DNA of 64,000 nt, from positions 1 through 64,000 of the forward strand of contig CAZMHI010000017.1 in assembly GCA_964566055.1 (NCBI GenBank). The letters are read 5' to 3'. The notes below the pieces were generated by a model that saw nothing but the letters and a program-made list of their open reading frames with translations, ran no database searches and was not told the DNA's origin. The position numbers and the translations under genes were made by a program. This document shows, in pieces, positions 27,801 to 36,003 of this stretch. Within the stretch, counting starts at the first letter, position 1. Every line of letters begins with the position of its first letter. This stretch comes from TMED23 sp964566055. GTDB taxonomy: Bacteria; Pseudomonadota; Alphaproteobacteria; Rhodospirillales; UBA2165.

Positions 27801-28533
27801 GGACGTGGTTGGCGAGTTTCGCACCCTTGGCCGGAGCACCCGGGATTTGGTACAGGAGCTTGGCGGGGGCGGCACGATTTCTGTGCGGGGCCTGAATATC
27901 AGCTCAGCCGCCAGACGCGGCTCGGCGCTCTCAGGCATTGCCGGTCTCTTTTTATCGCTTAACCAATTCGGCAACACGCTGACGCGTGGCAAAGCCTCCT
28001 CTAAGTCAGCCGATTTTCGCACCAGCTTCAGGATGAATAAAGGTGTCGCCCGATTTGAAGATATGAGCCTGGCTTCTGGATTGGGCAATGGCTCGGCTAA
28101 AGGTACGATTGATTTGCCGAACTGGAGGATCAACGCTGCAGGTGATATTGAAATGTCGCAGAATATCCTGGCTCAGGTTTTACTGCGGAATTCCAGTAAA
28201 GCTCCCTTGCTGCCCTTTAAAATCTCGGGCCGGTTGGATAATCCAAAAGTTAAATTGGAAACCGCGGCCCTCACCAAGGGCGGTATTCGTTTGCCTGGCA
28301 GTCTGAATAAAAAGCTTGATAAATTGCGGAAGAAAAAGGGCATTGGTTCCGTATTGGATCAAATTTTTCCGCAAGCGAAGTCTGGCTCTACCAGTCCTTC
28401 TGCACCTCCAAGCAGTGGTGCGCCGCCACCGCAATCACCGCCGCCTCAACAGGCCCCGCAACAACAGCAACGGCAACAAAAACCAAAGGTAGAAGATTTC
28501 CTCAAAGGTATTTTGAAAGGTCTCGGCAGATAG
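24817..28533 (+). CDS. AsmA-family outer-membrane/lipid-transport protein
   Basis: A 1238-residue AsmA-like protein. One N-terminal hydrophobic segment (residues 1-20) anchors it in the inner membrane, followed by the typical PNFINWNEYR-DVITDEVNAASGF start and a long beta-rich periplasmic body. The AsmA C-terminal domain is at about 960-1140 (GGGTISVRGLNISSAARR; FRMNKGVARFEDMSLAS). The last 80 residues are Pro/Gln-rich and disordered. AsmA-like proteins are thought to form bridges for phospholipid movement to the outer membrane. The start is a TTG with GGAGAG seven bases upstream. It is larger than E. coli AsmA (about 617 residues). Confidence 0.9.
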   Translation: MKKLLFGFLFLIVGLFAAVLVAPNFINWNEYRDVITDEVNAASGFNLEIRGDIKIAILPSPALLISKVHVANIEGAARADMLAVDSFEVRVALAPLLGGQLQIRSVKLVKPVLSLEVLADGRTNMAFKAPAPKSKPAEAAKQDSEALPFGSLTGQAGGSGGDLAIQVDDFVIEKGAVFYRDDTKGQVESIENLNGRFALASLSGPMESSGSAVIRGVPMSFAASAGTMVQGRTLPFNFNLKVIPGETNLRFSGALTRLNEDPQVKGKLNMRGQNLAAFVAAISGGAGLPDSLALPFGADAVIAGDATGGTISDLQVKLNGTQGSGKVNVKLAEATDVNIQMAVNKLDIDALLAPPKDTAKSKAEKNSKSKKAAKAISPIAKTLGSGRKISKEEPFSLKDLPEDLNVGLNLSVAAVTYKDAVIRQAKINSSLANREITISQASALLPGSTDVALFGFISEDAKAKAGQPSFDGNVDLATNDLRGLLGWAGIDVTDIAKDRLRKFTFGGKILADANAASLKEIAIILDGSKIKGAANIAFRQRPSFGVNLSIDRFNLDAYLPQEKTMDKAGGKTNSAAGSSGPKAQQPAVKSSPAQTPSLNPLAALAPLGEFDANIAIDLKSLTMQEIPVKGLHLETSIFDGKVTLKEFRTANAAGMTLNVSGDIAGLKKSKGPLDPAFENFKFNIRSKNLARLFSLTKITPPLSARQLGAVRLSGTLNGKPHSLNVTTNTAMLGGKFTLNGVVKPLTLTPSVAGQFSVIHPNLMKLLRRLGSSYRPAGKISGGIDLRGQIAGNGILMAFSNLAGKAAGINLNGSAALDLSRAQPKINANLKTSPIIIDDLLPAKRTAYLDQKLRQFEHALRSTLLVPASFSTTPKKLIRPMPLIKVATKSGAPWTSDPIDISFLKSFDGKIQLQSESLRFQKYLASSVSLVSALSGGVFDLQRLTGRAYDGDVKIDGRVIAGDKRNQYQTRFNIAGFNAGKLLQSLGTKGFRQGALDVVGEFRTLGRSTRDLVQELGGGGTISVRGLNISSAARRGSALSGIAGLFLSLNQFGNTLTRGKASSKSADFRTSFRMNKGVARFEDMSLASGLGNGSAKGTIDLPNWRINAAGDIEMSQNILAQVLLRNSSKAPLLPFKISGRLDNPKVKLETAALTKGGIRLPGSLNKKLDKLRKKKGIGSVLDQIFPQAKSGSTSPSAPPSSGAPPPQSPPPQQAPQQQQRQQKPKVEDFLKGILKGLGR

Positions 28534-28539
28534 CATCGA

Positions 28540-28785
28540 CTAGCGCGCTTCAAGTTGTTCCAGGATATAGACGCGAATGGCGCTCGACAGATTGCCGTTC
28601 GGATTGTCGAGCCGGTCGTTGTCGATTTCTGTGACCAGTTGATTGATTGATTTTCCGCTGGCCTCGCTTAATTCCTTAAGCTTGAGCCAAAAGGCTTCTT
28701 CTAAAGATATGCTGGTGCGATGTCCCGATATCAGGACCGAGCGTTTGCGGATGGCGCTGCGCGCTGAAAGAGCAGTATCAACCAT
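28540..28785 (-). CDS. Ribbon-helix-helix protein
   Basis: An 81-residue protein. Residues 12-75 match the RHH_4 family common in alphaproteobacteria: KRSVLISGHRTSISLEEAFW, with a beta strand followed by helices LKLKELSEASGKSINQLVTEI. These are small dimeric DNA-binding proteins whose targets are mostly unknown. Its ATG shares one base with the TfoX gene's TGA (TGATG), so the two are coupled. It converges on AsmA with 6 bp between stops. Confidence 0.85.
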   Translation of the reverse strand: MVDTALSARSAIRKRSVLISGHRTSISLEEAFWLKLKELSEASGKSINQLVTEIDNDRLDNPNGNLSSAIRVYILEQLEAR

Positions 28786-29156
28786 CAAGCTTTCCGCTTT
28801 TTCTGCTTTTTCGGTTTCTTATTGCGCCGCGCCGCCTCCCAGGCGTTTTTTGTCCAGCGGGTCAGTTCTTCCTCATCTTCCAGGATTTCCGCCGGCACTT
28901 CAAAATAGGGCATTCTCATTTGGCTTTTTTTGGGGTCGTCTTCAAAAGGAATGAATTGTTCGGCACCAGCTGCCTCAAAATCCGGCTGATTAATTTCATC
29001 AACTCGAAAGTAAAATCGATCCGTGCCGGTGATCAGGCCAAACATTGTATCGTCGATATAAAGTCCTGCGCCGCCAAACATCGCCCGGGCGAAAACGCCG
29101 TCGACATCGGACAATAGATCGAGAACGTACTCTTTATATTCCGGACTAACGGCCAT
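28785..29156 (-). CDS. TfoX/Sxy N-terminal domain protein
   Basis: A 123-residue protein made only of the TfoX N-terminal domain (about 5-100), with the hallmark VFARAMFGGAGLYIDDTMFG. Full TfoX/Sxy activates competence genes in gammaproteobacteria; single-domain forms in alphaproteobacteria have no established role. The C terminus is a lysine-rich tail (RNKKPKKQKKRKA) that could bind nucleic acid. It starts 1 bp after the CobD stop and is coupled to the ribbon-helix-helix gene. Confidence 0.88.
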   Translation of the reverse strand: MAVSPEYKEYVLDLLSDVDGVFARAMFGGAGLYIDDTMFGLITGTDRFYFRVDEINQPDFEAAGAEQFIPFEDDPKKSQMRMPYFEVPAEILEDEEELTRWTKNAWEAARRNKKPKKQKKRKA

Positions 29157-29157
29157 T

Positions 29158-30159
29158 TTAGGTGTACCTGACGATGGTTAAGGCCGCGATCCAAACACCA
29201 TTGATCAGACAGGCTGTCGCAAACATATAGAGCGAGCGCTTGATATCCTGATGGGTGGCTTGCGCTGTGCCGGAGCCAAGCCAATGCTCGTTCCTGGTTT
29301 CCTGGGTAAATTTGCGGGGGCCCGCAAGCGCCAGATCAAAGGCGCCGGCGAGGGCTGCAAGTGTGACGCCTAAATTATAGCTGCGGTATTTTCTGGCATC
29401 CCGCAACATTGTTGAAAATGCTTTGCCTGGATGAGCGGTTGGTACGAACAAGCTTGCCAGCACAATAAACAGCCCGCTCAGCTGGGCCGGAATGAGCAAT
29501 AGAATGTCGTTGAGCCGGGCGGCAGTGAAACCAAAGGCGCGGTGTTTTTCGGTCTTGTGACCGAGCAAATCGTTCATCGTCATTACTGCTTGATAAGTTA
29601 GAATTCCCGGGAAGCCAAATAACAAATACCAGAAAACCGGTGCCACCACGCGTGTTGTCAAAGCTATACAGCTGATTTCGATGCCTGCACGGGCGACCCC
29701 ATGGCTGTCCATACTTTCTGGTGCTTCTTTAATTAGCGGGACCAGGCTTTCCCGTGCTGCTTCCAATCCCTGGTCCCGCAAGGCCACACCGATTTTTCTC
29801 ACCGCCGAGTAGACACCGCGTTGACTGATCAGCATGACCAGTAAAATTGTTTCAAAAATCCAGGCAAAAGGCAGCATCTGGCTGAGCCAGGCGACTCCCC
29901 AGCCGATGATAAAGCTGATGGCGATGATAACAATTGCCATCAGTCCGCCTCGCACCGCGCGATCCATTTGGCTTCGGGTTTCGCGGTTGAGTTTGCGGTC
30001 AAACCAGAGAATGAGAGTCTCCAGCGCTTGAACCGGGTGGCCGGTAAGACGGGAAAGGAATGATAATTGTCCGGCATAGGTTTCAATTACCAAGGCCATC
30101 AACAATAATATCAATGGATCGAAGCCACCGGCACGGCCTGAAATTCCGAATAAAAACAT
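29158..30159 (-). CDS. cobD: Adenosylcobinamide-phosphate synthase (CobD/CbiB)
   Basis: A 333-residue membrane protein with about five hydrophobic segments, matching CobD/CbiB: the GHPVQALETLI segment near residue 40 and GHKTEKHRAFGFTAARLNDIL in the loop near 200. It attaches aminopropanol (phosphate) to the corrin side chain in late cobalamin synthesis. No other cob gene is in the window, so it is detached from the main cluster. It is followed by the TfoX and RHH genes with no gap. The reductive-dehalogenase-like gene at 56672 is a possible cobalamin user. Confidence 0.9.
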   Translation of the reverse strand: MFLFGISGRAGGFDPLILLLMALVIETYAGQLSFLSRLTGHPVQALETLILWFDRKLNRETRSQMDRAVRGGLMAIVIIAISFIIGWGVAWLSQMLPFAWIFETILLVMLISQRGVYSAVRKIGVALRDQGLEAARESLVPLIKEAPESMDSHGVARAGIEISCIALTTRVVAPVFWYLLFGFPGILTYQAVMTMNDLLGHKTEKHRAFGFTAARLNDILLLIPAQLSGLFIVLASLFVPTAHPGKAFSTMLRDARKYRSYNLGVTLAALAGAFDLALAGPRKFTQETRNEHWLGSGTAQATHQDIKRSLYMFATACLINGVWIAALTIVRYT

Positions 30160-30298
30160 GGGCCTAGAATGAGCGTCCCCCGGTTTGCCGTCAATAATCG
30201 ATTTTGCTGGGCGTTTTTCAGTTCTTGCAGCGACTGGTCACCCGGTTTAAGAAGTGGCGGTAAGAGAATTCGGAAAGGCACACGGGGAGAACCGGAAT

Positions 30299-30934
30299 AT
30301 GCCATTACGGCGCGTCTATTTTTATTTGGTATTGGCAATCGTGATCCTGGCGGTCGGCCTCGGCCTCAGGGCTTTCACCGATAGTTCCAAATCTCCGGTT
30401 GCAACGGTCGCCACCAAAGGCACGCAAAAAACCCAAAGCAGCGGCACGCCGGCTATCGGCGGGGCTTTTACCGCAGTTAATCAACATGGTGATGTTGTCA
30501 CGGATAAAACGTATCAGGGTAAATATGCGCTGATCTTTTTTGGCTACACCTTTTGTCCGGATGTTTGCCCAACGACGCTCTCAACATTTTCCACGGTAAT
30601 GGATTTGCTTGGACCGGACGCCGTCAAAGTGCAGCCGATTTTTGTCACGGTCGATCCGTTGCGCGATACGCCCGAGCATCTCAAAGAGTACCTCACTCAT
30701 TTTCACAAAAGCTTTGCCGGCCTGACCGGCAATACGCAGCAGATTGAGACCGTCAAAAAAGTTTTCCGCATTTACGCCGCCAAAACCCAGCAAGATGAAA
30801 AAGATCCGGATGATTATCTGATGGATCACTCCTCGGTAAGCTATCTGATGGGACCGGACGGCAAATTTCTGACTTTTTTTAGTTATGGCACGGAAGCCGA
30901 AGCCATCGCCACCAAGCTCAAAGAATTCCTCTAA
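30299..30934 (+). CDS. SCO1/SenC copper chaperone
   Basis: A 211-residue protein with an N-terminal membrane anchor (residues 5-22) and a thioredoxin-like periplasmic domain. The copper ligands are visible: the Cys pair in TFCPDVCP and the distal His in MDHSSVSYLM. SCO proteins deliver copper to the CuA site of cytochrome c oxidase. The start at ATG 30299, after ACGGGGAGAACC, is preferred to the one 15 codons upstream. It leads a plus-strand run with YcgN and a YgjP-like protease. Confidence 0.92.
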   Translation: MPLRRVYFYLVLAIVILAVGLGLRAFTDSSKSPVATVATKGTQKTQSSGTPAIGGAFTAVNQHGDVVTDKTYQGKYALIFFGYTFCPDVCPTTLSTFSTVMDLLGPDAVKVQPIFVTVDPLRDTPEHLKEYLTHFHKSFAGLTGNTQQIETVKKVFRIYAAKTQQDEKDPDDYLMDHSSVSYLMGPDGKFLTFFSYGTEAEAIATKLKEFL

Positions 30935-30954
30935 AACGGCGGCCCCGTTTGGAT

Positions 30955-31395
30955 ATGACCCAGCCGTTCTGGCAGCAGAAAGAACTATCTGAATTATCGT
31001 TGGAAGAGTGGGACAGCCTGTGCGACGGCTGTGCAAAGTGCTGCCTGCATAAACTTGAAGATGTTGATAGCGGTGAAGTTTCCTACACTAATGTTGCTTG
31101 TGCGCAATTGGATACTGGCAGTTGTTACTGTAAGAATTATGTTGAGCGCACGCTGCTGGTGCCGGATTGCGTCGAGTTGACCAAAGATAATCTGGGTGGC
31201 TTAAAATGGCTGCCGCCGACCTGTGCCTATCGGCTAATATATGAAGGTAAGGATTTAGAGTGGTGGCATCCATTGATTTCCGGTGACCCCAACACTGTCC
31301 ATGAAGCAGGTATTTCCGTGAAGGGGCGCATTATCGAAGAAAAAGACGCCGGTGATCTTGAAGACCATATTGTGACTTGGCCTGAAGAAGAATGA
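30955..31395 (+). CDS. YcgN/UPF0260 cysteine-cluster protein
   Basis: A 146-residue protein of the UPF0260 family. The Cys pattern is clear: CDGCAKCCLHK near residue 24, CAQLDTGSCYCKNY near 50, and a further Cys in VPDCVEL and PPTCAYRL, a likely metal or Fe-S binding set. Its function is not established. It lies 20 bp after the SCO gene, and its stop overlaps the start of the YgjP-like gene (ATGA at 31392-31395). The ATG at 30955 is preferred over an in-frame TTG two codons earlier. Confidence 0.9.
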   Translation: MTQPFWQQKELSELSLEEWDSLCDGCAKCCLHKLEDVDSGEVSYTNVACAQLDTGSCYCKNYVERTLLVPDCVELTKDNLGGLKWLPPTCAYRLIYEGKDLEWWHPLISGDPNTVHEAGISVKGRIIEEKDAGDLEDHIVTWPEEE

Positions 31396-32096
31396 AGAAG
31401 AACGAGACCTCGCAAAACATTAATCTGGATGGCCGCGACGTGCCGCTACGAATCCGGCGCAACAAACGGGCGCGGCGGATAATCCTCAGAGTGGATAGCG
31501 ACACCGATGGCGCCGTGGTGACGCTGCCTGCCCGGGCCAGCGAGAGAGATGCATTGCTGCTGGTGCAGGAGAAATCCGACTGGCTGCTGACCAGGCTCAA
31601 TGATTTGCCGGCTAAGATATCCTTTCAAGATGGCGCTCAAATTCCATTGCTGGGGCAAAACTACCTGCTACGCCATGATCCGGATTTGATAGGCGTGGCC
31701 CAAAAGGAAGGCAACATCATTCGTCTCGGCGGACGTTCTGAACATTTTGCCCGGCGCTTGACCGATTGGCTCAAAAAACAAGCCAAAGCGGAAATTCAAA
31801 CGCGGGCCGGTGATTTTGCTAACCAAATAGATCACAAATTTGGCCGCATTACCGTGCGCGATACCCGGTCACGCTGGGGATCCTGCTCGCCCAAGGGTAA
31901 TTTATCCTTTTGCTGGCGCCTGATACTGACCCCGGATTGGGTGCTGGACTATGTCGTTGCTCATGAAGTCTCTCACTTGCGCCATATGGATCACAGCACA
32001 GCTTTTTGGCAGACGGTTGGGAGTCTTGGAGTGCGGGTTGAAGAGGCACGCCGCTGGTTGAACGAAAATACCGAACAATTGCAACGCTACGGCTGA
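31392..32096 (+). CDS. YgjP-type (SprT/M48-like) metallopeptidase
   Basis: A 234-residue protein of the YgjP/DUF45 family. The zinc-peptidase motif HEVSHLRHMDHSTAFW (about residue 195) gives H-E-x-x-H plus a third ligand His, and it is preceded by the family block RDTRSRWGSCSPKGNLSFCWR. It is probably cytoplasmic; substrates are unknown. It is translationally coupled to YcgN upstream. The N-terminal 60 residues are basic and variable, as in relatives. Confidence 0.9.
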   Translation: MKKNETSQNINLDGRDVPLRIRRNKRARRIILRVDSDTDGAVVTLPARASERDALLLVQEKSDWLLTRLNDLPAKISFQDGAQIPLLGQNYLLRHDPDLIGVAQKEGNIIRLGGRSEHFARRLTDWLKKQAKAEIQTRAGDFANQIDHKFGRITVRDTRSRWGSCSPKGNLSFCWRLILTPDWVLDYVVAHEVSHLRHMDHSTAFWQTVGSLGVRVEEARRWLNENTEQLQRYG

Positions 32097-32160
32097 ACTT
32101 TTTTCTGAAAGGCGCAAGCTTCGGATAGTTTTTTGGCGTTAATCGGCTAAAGTAGAGCCT

Positions 32161-32994
32161 ATGACAAATCGAACAGACTTGATTGAACAAACCTGCACCC
32201 TCATTGACGCCTATGAAGACGGCACGCCGACTTTGGCTTATCTCGGGGCGGCGCTCAAGATCAGCCCGACGCATCTGCAGCGAGTGTTTAAACAGGCAAC
32301 CGGCATCTCACCCCGGGAATATGCCGAAACCCGCCGGCTTGAAAATTTCAAAGCCAATCTCAAAGCTGGCCAGTCGGTGACCAACTCAATGTATGACGCC
32401 GGCTTTGGCGGCTCCAGCCGGCTCTATGAAAGTTCCAGCGGCAAGCTTGGTATGACACCGGCGAGCTACGGCAAAGGCGGAAAGGGGGCCGAAATTAATT
32501 ACGCCATCGGTAAATGTCATTTAGGCCGGGTGCTGGTGGCAGCCACCGCCCATGGTCTTTGCCGGGTCTGTTTTGGCGACCGGGTTAGAGACGTGGAGCA
32601 GGAATTAACGGGTGAGTTTCCGGCAGCTGAAATTCGCCGCAACGAGAAAGATATGGCGGAAATTATGTCGACTATTCTCGGTATTATTGAAAGCCACAGT
32701 CGCAAAACCACGGCACTGCCGCTAGATATCCGGGCGACAGCGTTTCAGGCCAAAGTATGGTCATACCTCAGGCGCATACCGGCAGGCATGACCAAAACCT
32801 ACGGCGAAATTGCCGAGGCGATTGGTGCGCCGAAATCCGCCCGTGCCGTGGGCAGCGCCTGCGGCGCCAATCCTATCGGCGTGTTTATTCCCTGTCACCG
32901 GGCGGTTGGTGCCAGCGGTGATTTAACCGGTTATCGCTGGGGAATTGACCGTAAAAAAGCGCTGTTGGAGCTGGAAAGTTCTATTTCCGGTTAG
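32161..32994 (+). CDS. Ada-like AraC domain / O6-alkylguanine-DNA methyltransferase fusion
   Basis: A 277-residue DNA repair protein. An AraC-type helix-turn-helix domain (about 15-100, with LQRVFKQATGISPREYAETR) is followed by the methyltransferase domain (about 110-275) with the acceptor Cys in IPCHRAVG and the lead AFQAKVWSYLRRIPAG. It transfers alkyl groups from O6-alkylguanine to itself. The N-terminal zinc/phosphotriester domain of E. coli Ada is missing, so the methylphosphotriester switch for autoregulation is absent. It converges with mmcB, overlapping its 3' end by 14 bp. Confidence 0.92.
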   Translation: MTNRTDLIEQTCTLIDAYEDGTPTLAYLGAALKISPTHLQRVFKQATGISPREYAETRRLENFKANLKAGQSVTNSMYDAGFGGSSRLYESSSGKLGMTPASYGKGGKGAEINYAIGKCHLGRVLVAATAHGLCRVCFGDRVRDVEQELTGEFPAAEIRRNEKDMAEIMSTILGIIESHSRKTTALPLDIRATAFQAKVWSYLRRIPAGMTKTYGEIAEAIGAPKSARAVGSACGANPIGVFIPCHRAVGASGDLTGYRWGIDRKKALLELESSISG

Positions 32995-33457
32995 GATCGT
33001 TGATCAAATGCAGCCGGTCAGCAGCTGTTTTAGCAAAGCGTGTCATCTGGGTGCGCCGCCGGGCCGCGTTGAGTTTATTTGTTGGGGCTTCCCGGATCAC
33101 CGCTGCGTTGTATGGATCGGCGATCATAATTCCGCATTCTTCGGGCAGGATTTCCAGCGGGAAGCCATTGGCGACCGCAAAATACATCTGATCACCAAAA
33201 GGAATATATTCCGGCCATTTGTCATCAGCGCGGAAATCAGCAACCGAGGATTTGATCTCAACAATGATAAATTGACCGGCTTTATTGACGCCAATCACAT
33301 CGACCCGGCGGCGGGTCAGGAGTTTAAACTCGGTCAGCGGGCTATAGCCGAGATGGCGCAGATAGCGGCAAATACCGCGGGTAATGTCGCCCGCTTCAAA
33401 CGGTCCCAGTGCCGGAATATCCTGCTCAAACTCCTCTAAACCCACTTTTATGTTCAT
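32981..33457 (-). CDS. mmcB: MmcB-family DNA repair protein
   Basis: A 158-residue protein matching alphaproteobacterial MmcB, a nuclease-like fold protein needed for mitomycin C resistance in Caulobacter. Features: LTRRRVDVIGVNKAGQFIIV with a PD-(D/E)xK-like core ending in EIKSS, and the C-terminal AARRRTQMTRFAKTAADRLH. In Caulobacter it is SOS controlled; I do not see a clear LexA box here. Its last 14 bp overlap the end of the alkyltransferase gene on the other strand. It faces yjbQ head to head. Confidence 0.9.
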   Translation of the reverse strand: MNIKVGLEEFEQDIPALGPFEAGDITRGICRYLRHLGYSPLTEFKLLTRRRVDVIGVNKAGQFIIVEIKSSVADFRADDKWPEYIPFGDQMYFAVANGFPLEILPEECGIMIADPYNAAVIREAPTNKLNAARRRTQMTRFAKTAADRLHLINDPNRK

Positions 33458-33562
33458 TATATGTTCCTCCCAGAGATCAACCCTAAACGGATTCGCCCCC
33501 CTGATGCAAGTGGGCTTTTAAATTGGTGGGCAGCTTGGGAAAAAGAGGGTAAAAGCGTGACC

Positions 33563-33982
33563 ATGCAACAAGCACAGCAACATCTGTCATATGAAACGAC
33601 CGGTCAGGGATTGTACGAGCTGACCCGGGACGTGGTTGATTGGAGCAACGGCTTGGCTTTTGATACTGGCTTGCTGACGCTCTATTGCCGCCACACCTCG
33701 GCCTCTTTGGTTATTCAGGAGAACGCCGACCCGGATGTGATGCGTGATCTGGAGACTTTTTTCAAAAAGCTCGTACCCGAAGACTTGTCGCTTTACCGCC
33801 ATCGCTCAGAAGGTGAAGATGATATGCCCGCTCATATCAAGGGGGCACTGACGCAGACCACGCTGACGATACCGCTCAGCCAGGGGCGTTTGGCGCTTGG
33901 CACCTGGCAGGGGATTTTTCTGTTTGAGCATCGGGCACACCCCCATACCAGAAATTTGGTGCTGCATATGGTGGGGGAATAG
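33563..33982 (+). CDS. yjbQ: YjbQ/UPF0047 family protein
   Basis: A 139-residue protein, the usual length of YjbQ. Typical blocks are LLTLYCRHTSASLVIQENAD, then DDMPAHIKGALTQTTLTIPL and GTWQGIFLFEHRAHPHTR; conserved His residues suggest a metal or phosphate site. YjbQ has been reported to have thiamine-phosphate synthase side activity. I start at ATG 33563, or GTG two codons earlier with GAGGG upstream; the full open frame adds about 34 residues lacking similarity. The stop codon touches the next gene's ATG. Confidence 0.88.
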   Translation: MQQAQQHLSYETTGQGLYELTRDVVDWSNGLAFDTGLLTLYCRHTSASLVIQENADPDVMRDLETFFKKLVPEDLSLYRHRSEGEDDMPAHIKGALTQTTLTIPLSQGRLALGTWQGIFLFEHRAHPHTRNLVLHMVGE

Positions 33983-35929
33983 ATGTCGCGGGAGCAATTG
34001 GAAAATGGTCTCGCCCTGCACCAGCAAGGCAAACTTGATGAGGCGTCGGCGATATATCAGGAAGTTTTAGATGCCGATCCCGGCAATGCGGATGCATTGC
34101 ATTTTATAGGACTGGTTGCCCAACAGCGCGGTGATCTCCTGACGGCTGTTGAAAATATCGAAGCGGCCATCGCCGCCGAGCCCGATCGTCCTACCTTTCA
34201 TTTTAACTTGGGCGTCACTTTCACCGCACTTGGCAAGCTGGCGGCAGCAGCTGCAGCCTATGATAAAGCCAGTCAACTTAAACCCGATTGGCTTGATGCC
34301 TGGGTTAATCTCGGCTCGACCTTGGGTCAGCTCAAAAAATACGCGCCAGCGGAGACGGCTTTACGCCGGGCTATGGAAATCGAGCCTGAGAACGTTTCAG
34401 CAGTGATAGGGTTGACGGCGGCGCTGGAAGGTCAGGGCCAAAGCGTCGAGGCGGAAGAAATGGGCCGGGCGGCAATCGCGCTTGATGCCTCTGGTCCCGA
34501 GGCCTGGACTAATTTCGGCAATACGCTCAATGCCCAGGAAAAACTGAGCGAGGCCGAAGACGCTTTTCGCCAGGCGATATCGGTTGATCCATCTTACTCA
34601 ACAGCCAGGTACAATCTCGGTAATGTATTGGATAAGCAATGGCGCATGTCCGAGGCGCTGGCCTGTTACCAACAGGTGATTGAAGCCGACCCCACCTATT
34701 TGAGTGCCTGGCAGAACATGCTGTTGAATTTACTGTATGAGCCGGAGCAGACCGAGCAGAGCATTTTTGAAGCGCATGAGGCTTGGGCTAATCAATTCGC
34801 GACGGATGAGGTGGCGGCACCTGTACCAAAAGAGGCTAACGCAAAAAAATTGAAGATCGGCTATGTCTCGCCGGACTTCAGAACCCATTCCTGCGCCTAT
34901 TTTTTGAAACCACTCATTGCCGTCCATGACCGGGAGGCTTTCGAAATTTATGCCTATGCAAATGTGCGCCGGGAAGATGAAACCACGCCCTGGTTTAAGG
35001 ACAATGTTGATCATTGGTGCGATATCATCGATATGACCGACAGTGACGCGGCCCAGCGTATACGGGAAGACGAGATTGATATTCTGGTCGATCTTGCTGG
35101 CCATAGCGCCAATAATCGGCTCGGCCTATTCGCCTTAAAACCTGCCCCCGTTCAAATTTCCTGGCTTGGCTACCCAGCGACCACCGGCTTGCCGGAAATC
35201 GGTTATCGCTTAACAGATGAGGTGGCTGATCCATCCGGCGAGACGGATCAGTATCACAGCGAACAGCTCATACGCCTTGAGGGTGGTTTTCACTGCTATC
35301 AGCCGGCAGACTCTATTCCGGATGCTGGTCCCCTGCCTGCATTGGAAAATGGCTATGTAACCTTTGGTTCATTCAATCATACCTCGAAGATAACCAGCGA
35401 GGTCATCGAAATATGGTCCCAGATTCTTCTCAAAGTACCGGAGTCCAGGCTTTTACTTAAAGGGCGTCACCTGGGTGCTGAAATTGTCCAGCAGAAAATT
35501 TATGAATTATTTGAACGTCAGGGAACTGCCGCGGAGCGGCTTACGCTTACCGGCTGGATTGCCCGGGATCAAAATCCGCTGGCGCTCTATCATCAAGTTG
35601 ATATTTGTCTCGATACTTTTCCTTATAATGGCACTACGACCACGTTTGAAGCTCTGACCATGGGAGCCCCGGTCATCAGTTTACGTGGCGAACGTCACGC
35701 CGCCAGGGTGGGAGCTTCAATTTTGAGCCATCTTGGCCGCTCAGAGTGGATCGCTGAAACGCCTGGGGCTTATATTGATAAAGCACTGGAATTAGCTGGT
35801 GATATGCCGATGTTGGATGAGATTAGGTCGGGTTTAAGAGCTGAATTGAAACAATCGAGCTTGGCGAATGCCACTAAATTCGCCTCAAAAGTTGAAGCAA
35901 TTTACCAAAAAATATATAAAATTCGTTAG
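33983..35929 (+). CDS. TPR protein with SPINDLY/OGT-like glycosyltransferase domain, canonical copy
   Basis: A 648-residue protein. Seven or so tetratricopeptide repeats span about 1-250 and a GT41 catalytic region spans 285-645. The family blocks are intact: SPDFRTHSCAYFL with the catalytic-region His, LVDLAGHSANNRL, APVQISWLGYPATTGLPEI, FGSFNHTSKI with the donor Lys, and DTFPYNGTTTTFEALTMGAP. It begins directly at the yjbQ stop. It probably O-glycosylates proteins recognised by the TPRs, for example a flagellin or envelope protein. Compare the divergent copy at 7588. Confidence 0.92.
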   Translation: MSREQLENGLALHQQGKLDEASAIYQEVLDADPGNADALHFIGLVAQQRGDLLTAVENIEAAIAAEPDRPTFHFNLGVTFTALGKLAAAAAAYDKASQLKPDWLDAWVNLGSTLGQLKKYAPAETALRRAMEIEPENVSAVIGLTAALEGQGQSVEAEEMGRAAIALDASGPEAWTNFGNTLNAQEKLSEAEDAFRQAISVDPSYSTARYNLGNVLDKQWRMSEALACYQQVIEADPTYLSAWQNMLLNLLYEPEQTEQSIFEAHEAWANQFATDEVAAPVPKEANAKKLKIGYVSPDFRTHSCAYFLKPLIAVHDREAFEIYAYANVRREDETTPWFKDNVDHWCDIIDMTDSDAAQRIREDEIDILVDLAGHSANNRLGLFALKPAPVQISWLGYPATTGLPEIGYRLTDEVADPSGETDQYHSEQLIRLEGGFHCYQPADSIPDAGPLPALENGYVTFGSFNHTSKITSEVIEIWSQILLKVPESRLLLKGRHLGAEIVQQKIYELFERQGTAAERLTLTGWIARDQNPLALYHQVDICLDTFPYNGTTTTFEALTMGAPVISLRGERHAARVGASILSHLGRSEWIAETPGAYIDKALELAGDMPMLDEIRSGLRAELKQSSLANATKFASKVEAIYQKIYKIR

Positions 35930-36003
35930 AATTCCGTTCTGTCAGTTCCCATATATCAAGTTCATATAATATAATCTGCGGCTAGGCTTTTAATTATTCC
36001 ACA

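Noticed and set aside
30160..30298. Possible cobalamin riboswitch upstream of cobD
   Set aside because: The region lacks the conserved B12-box elements, so no riboswitch is called.
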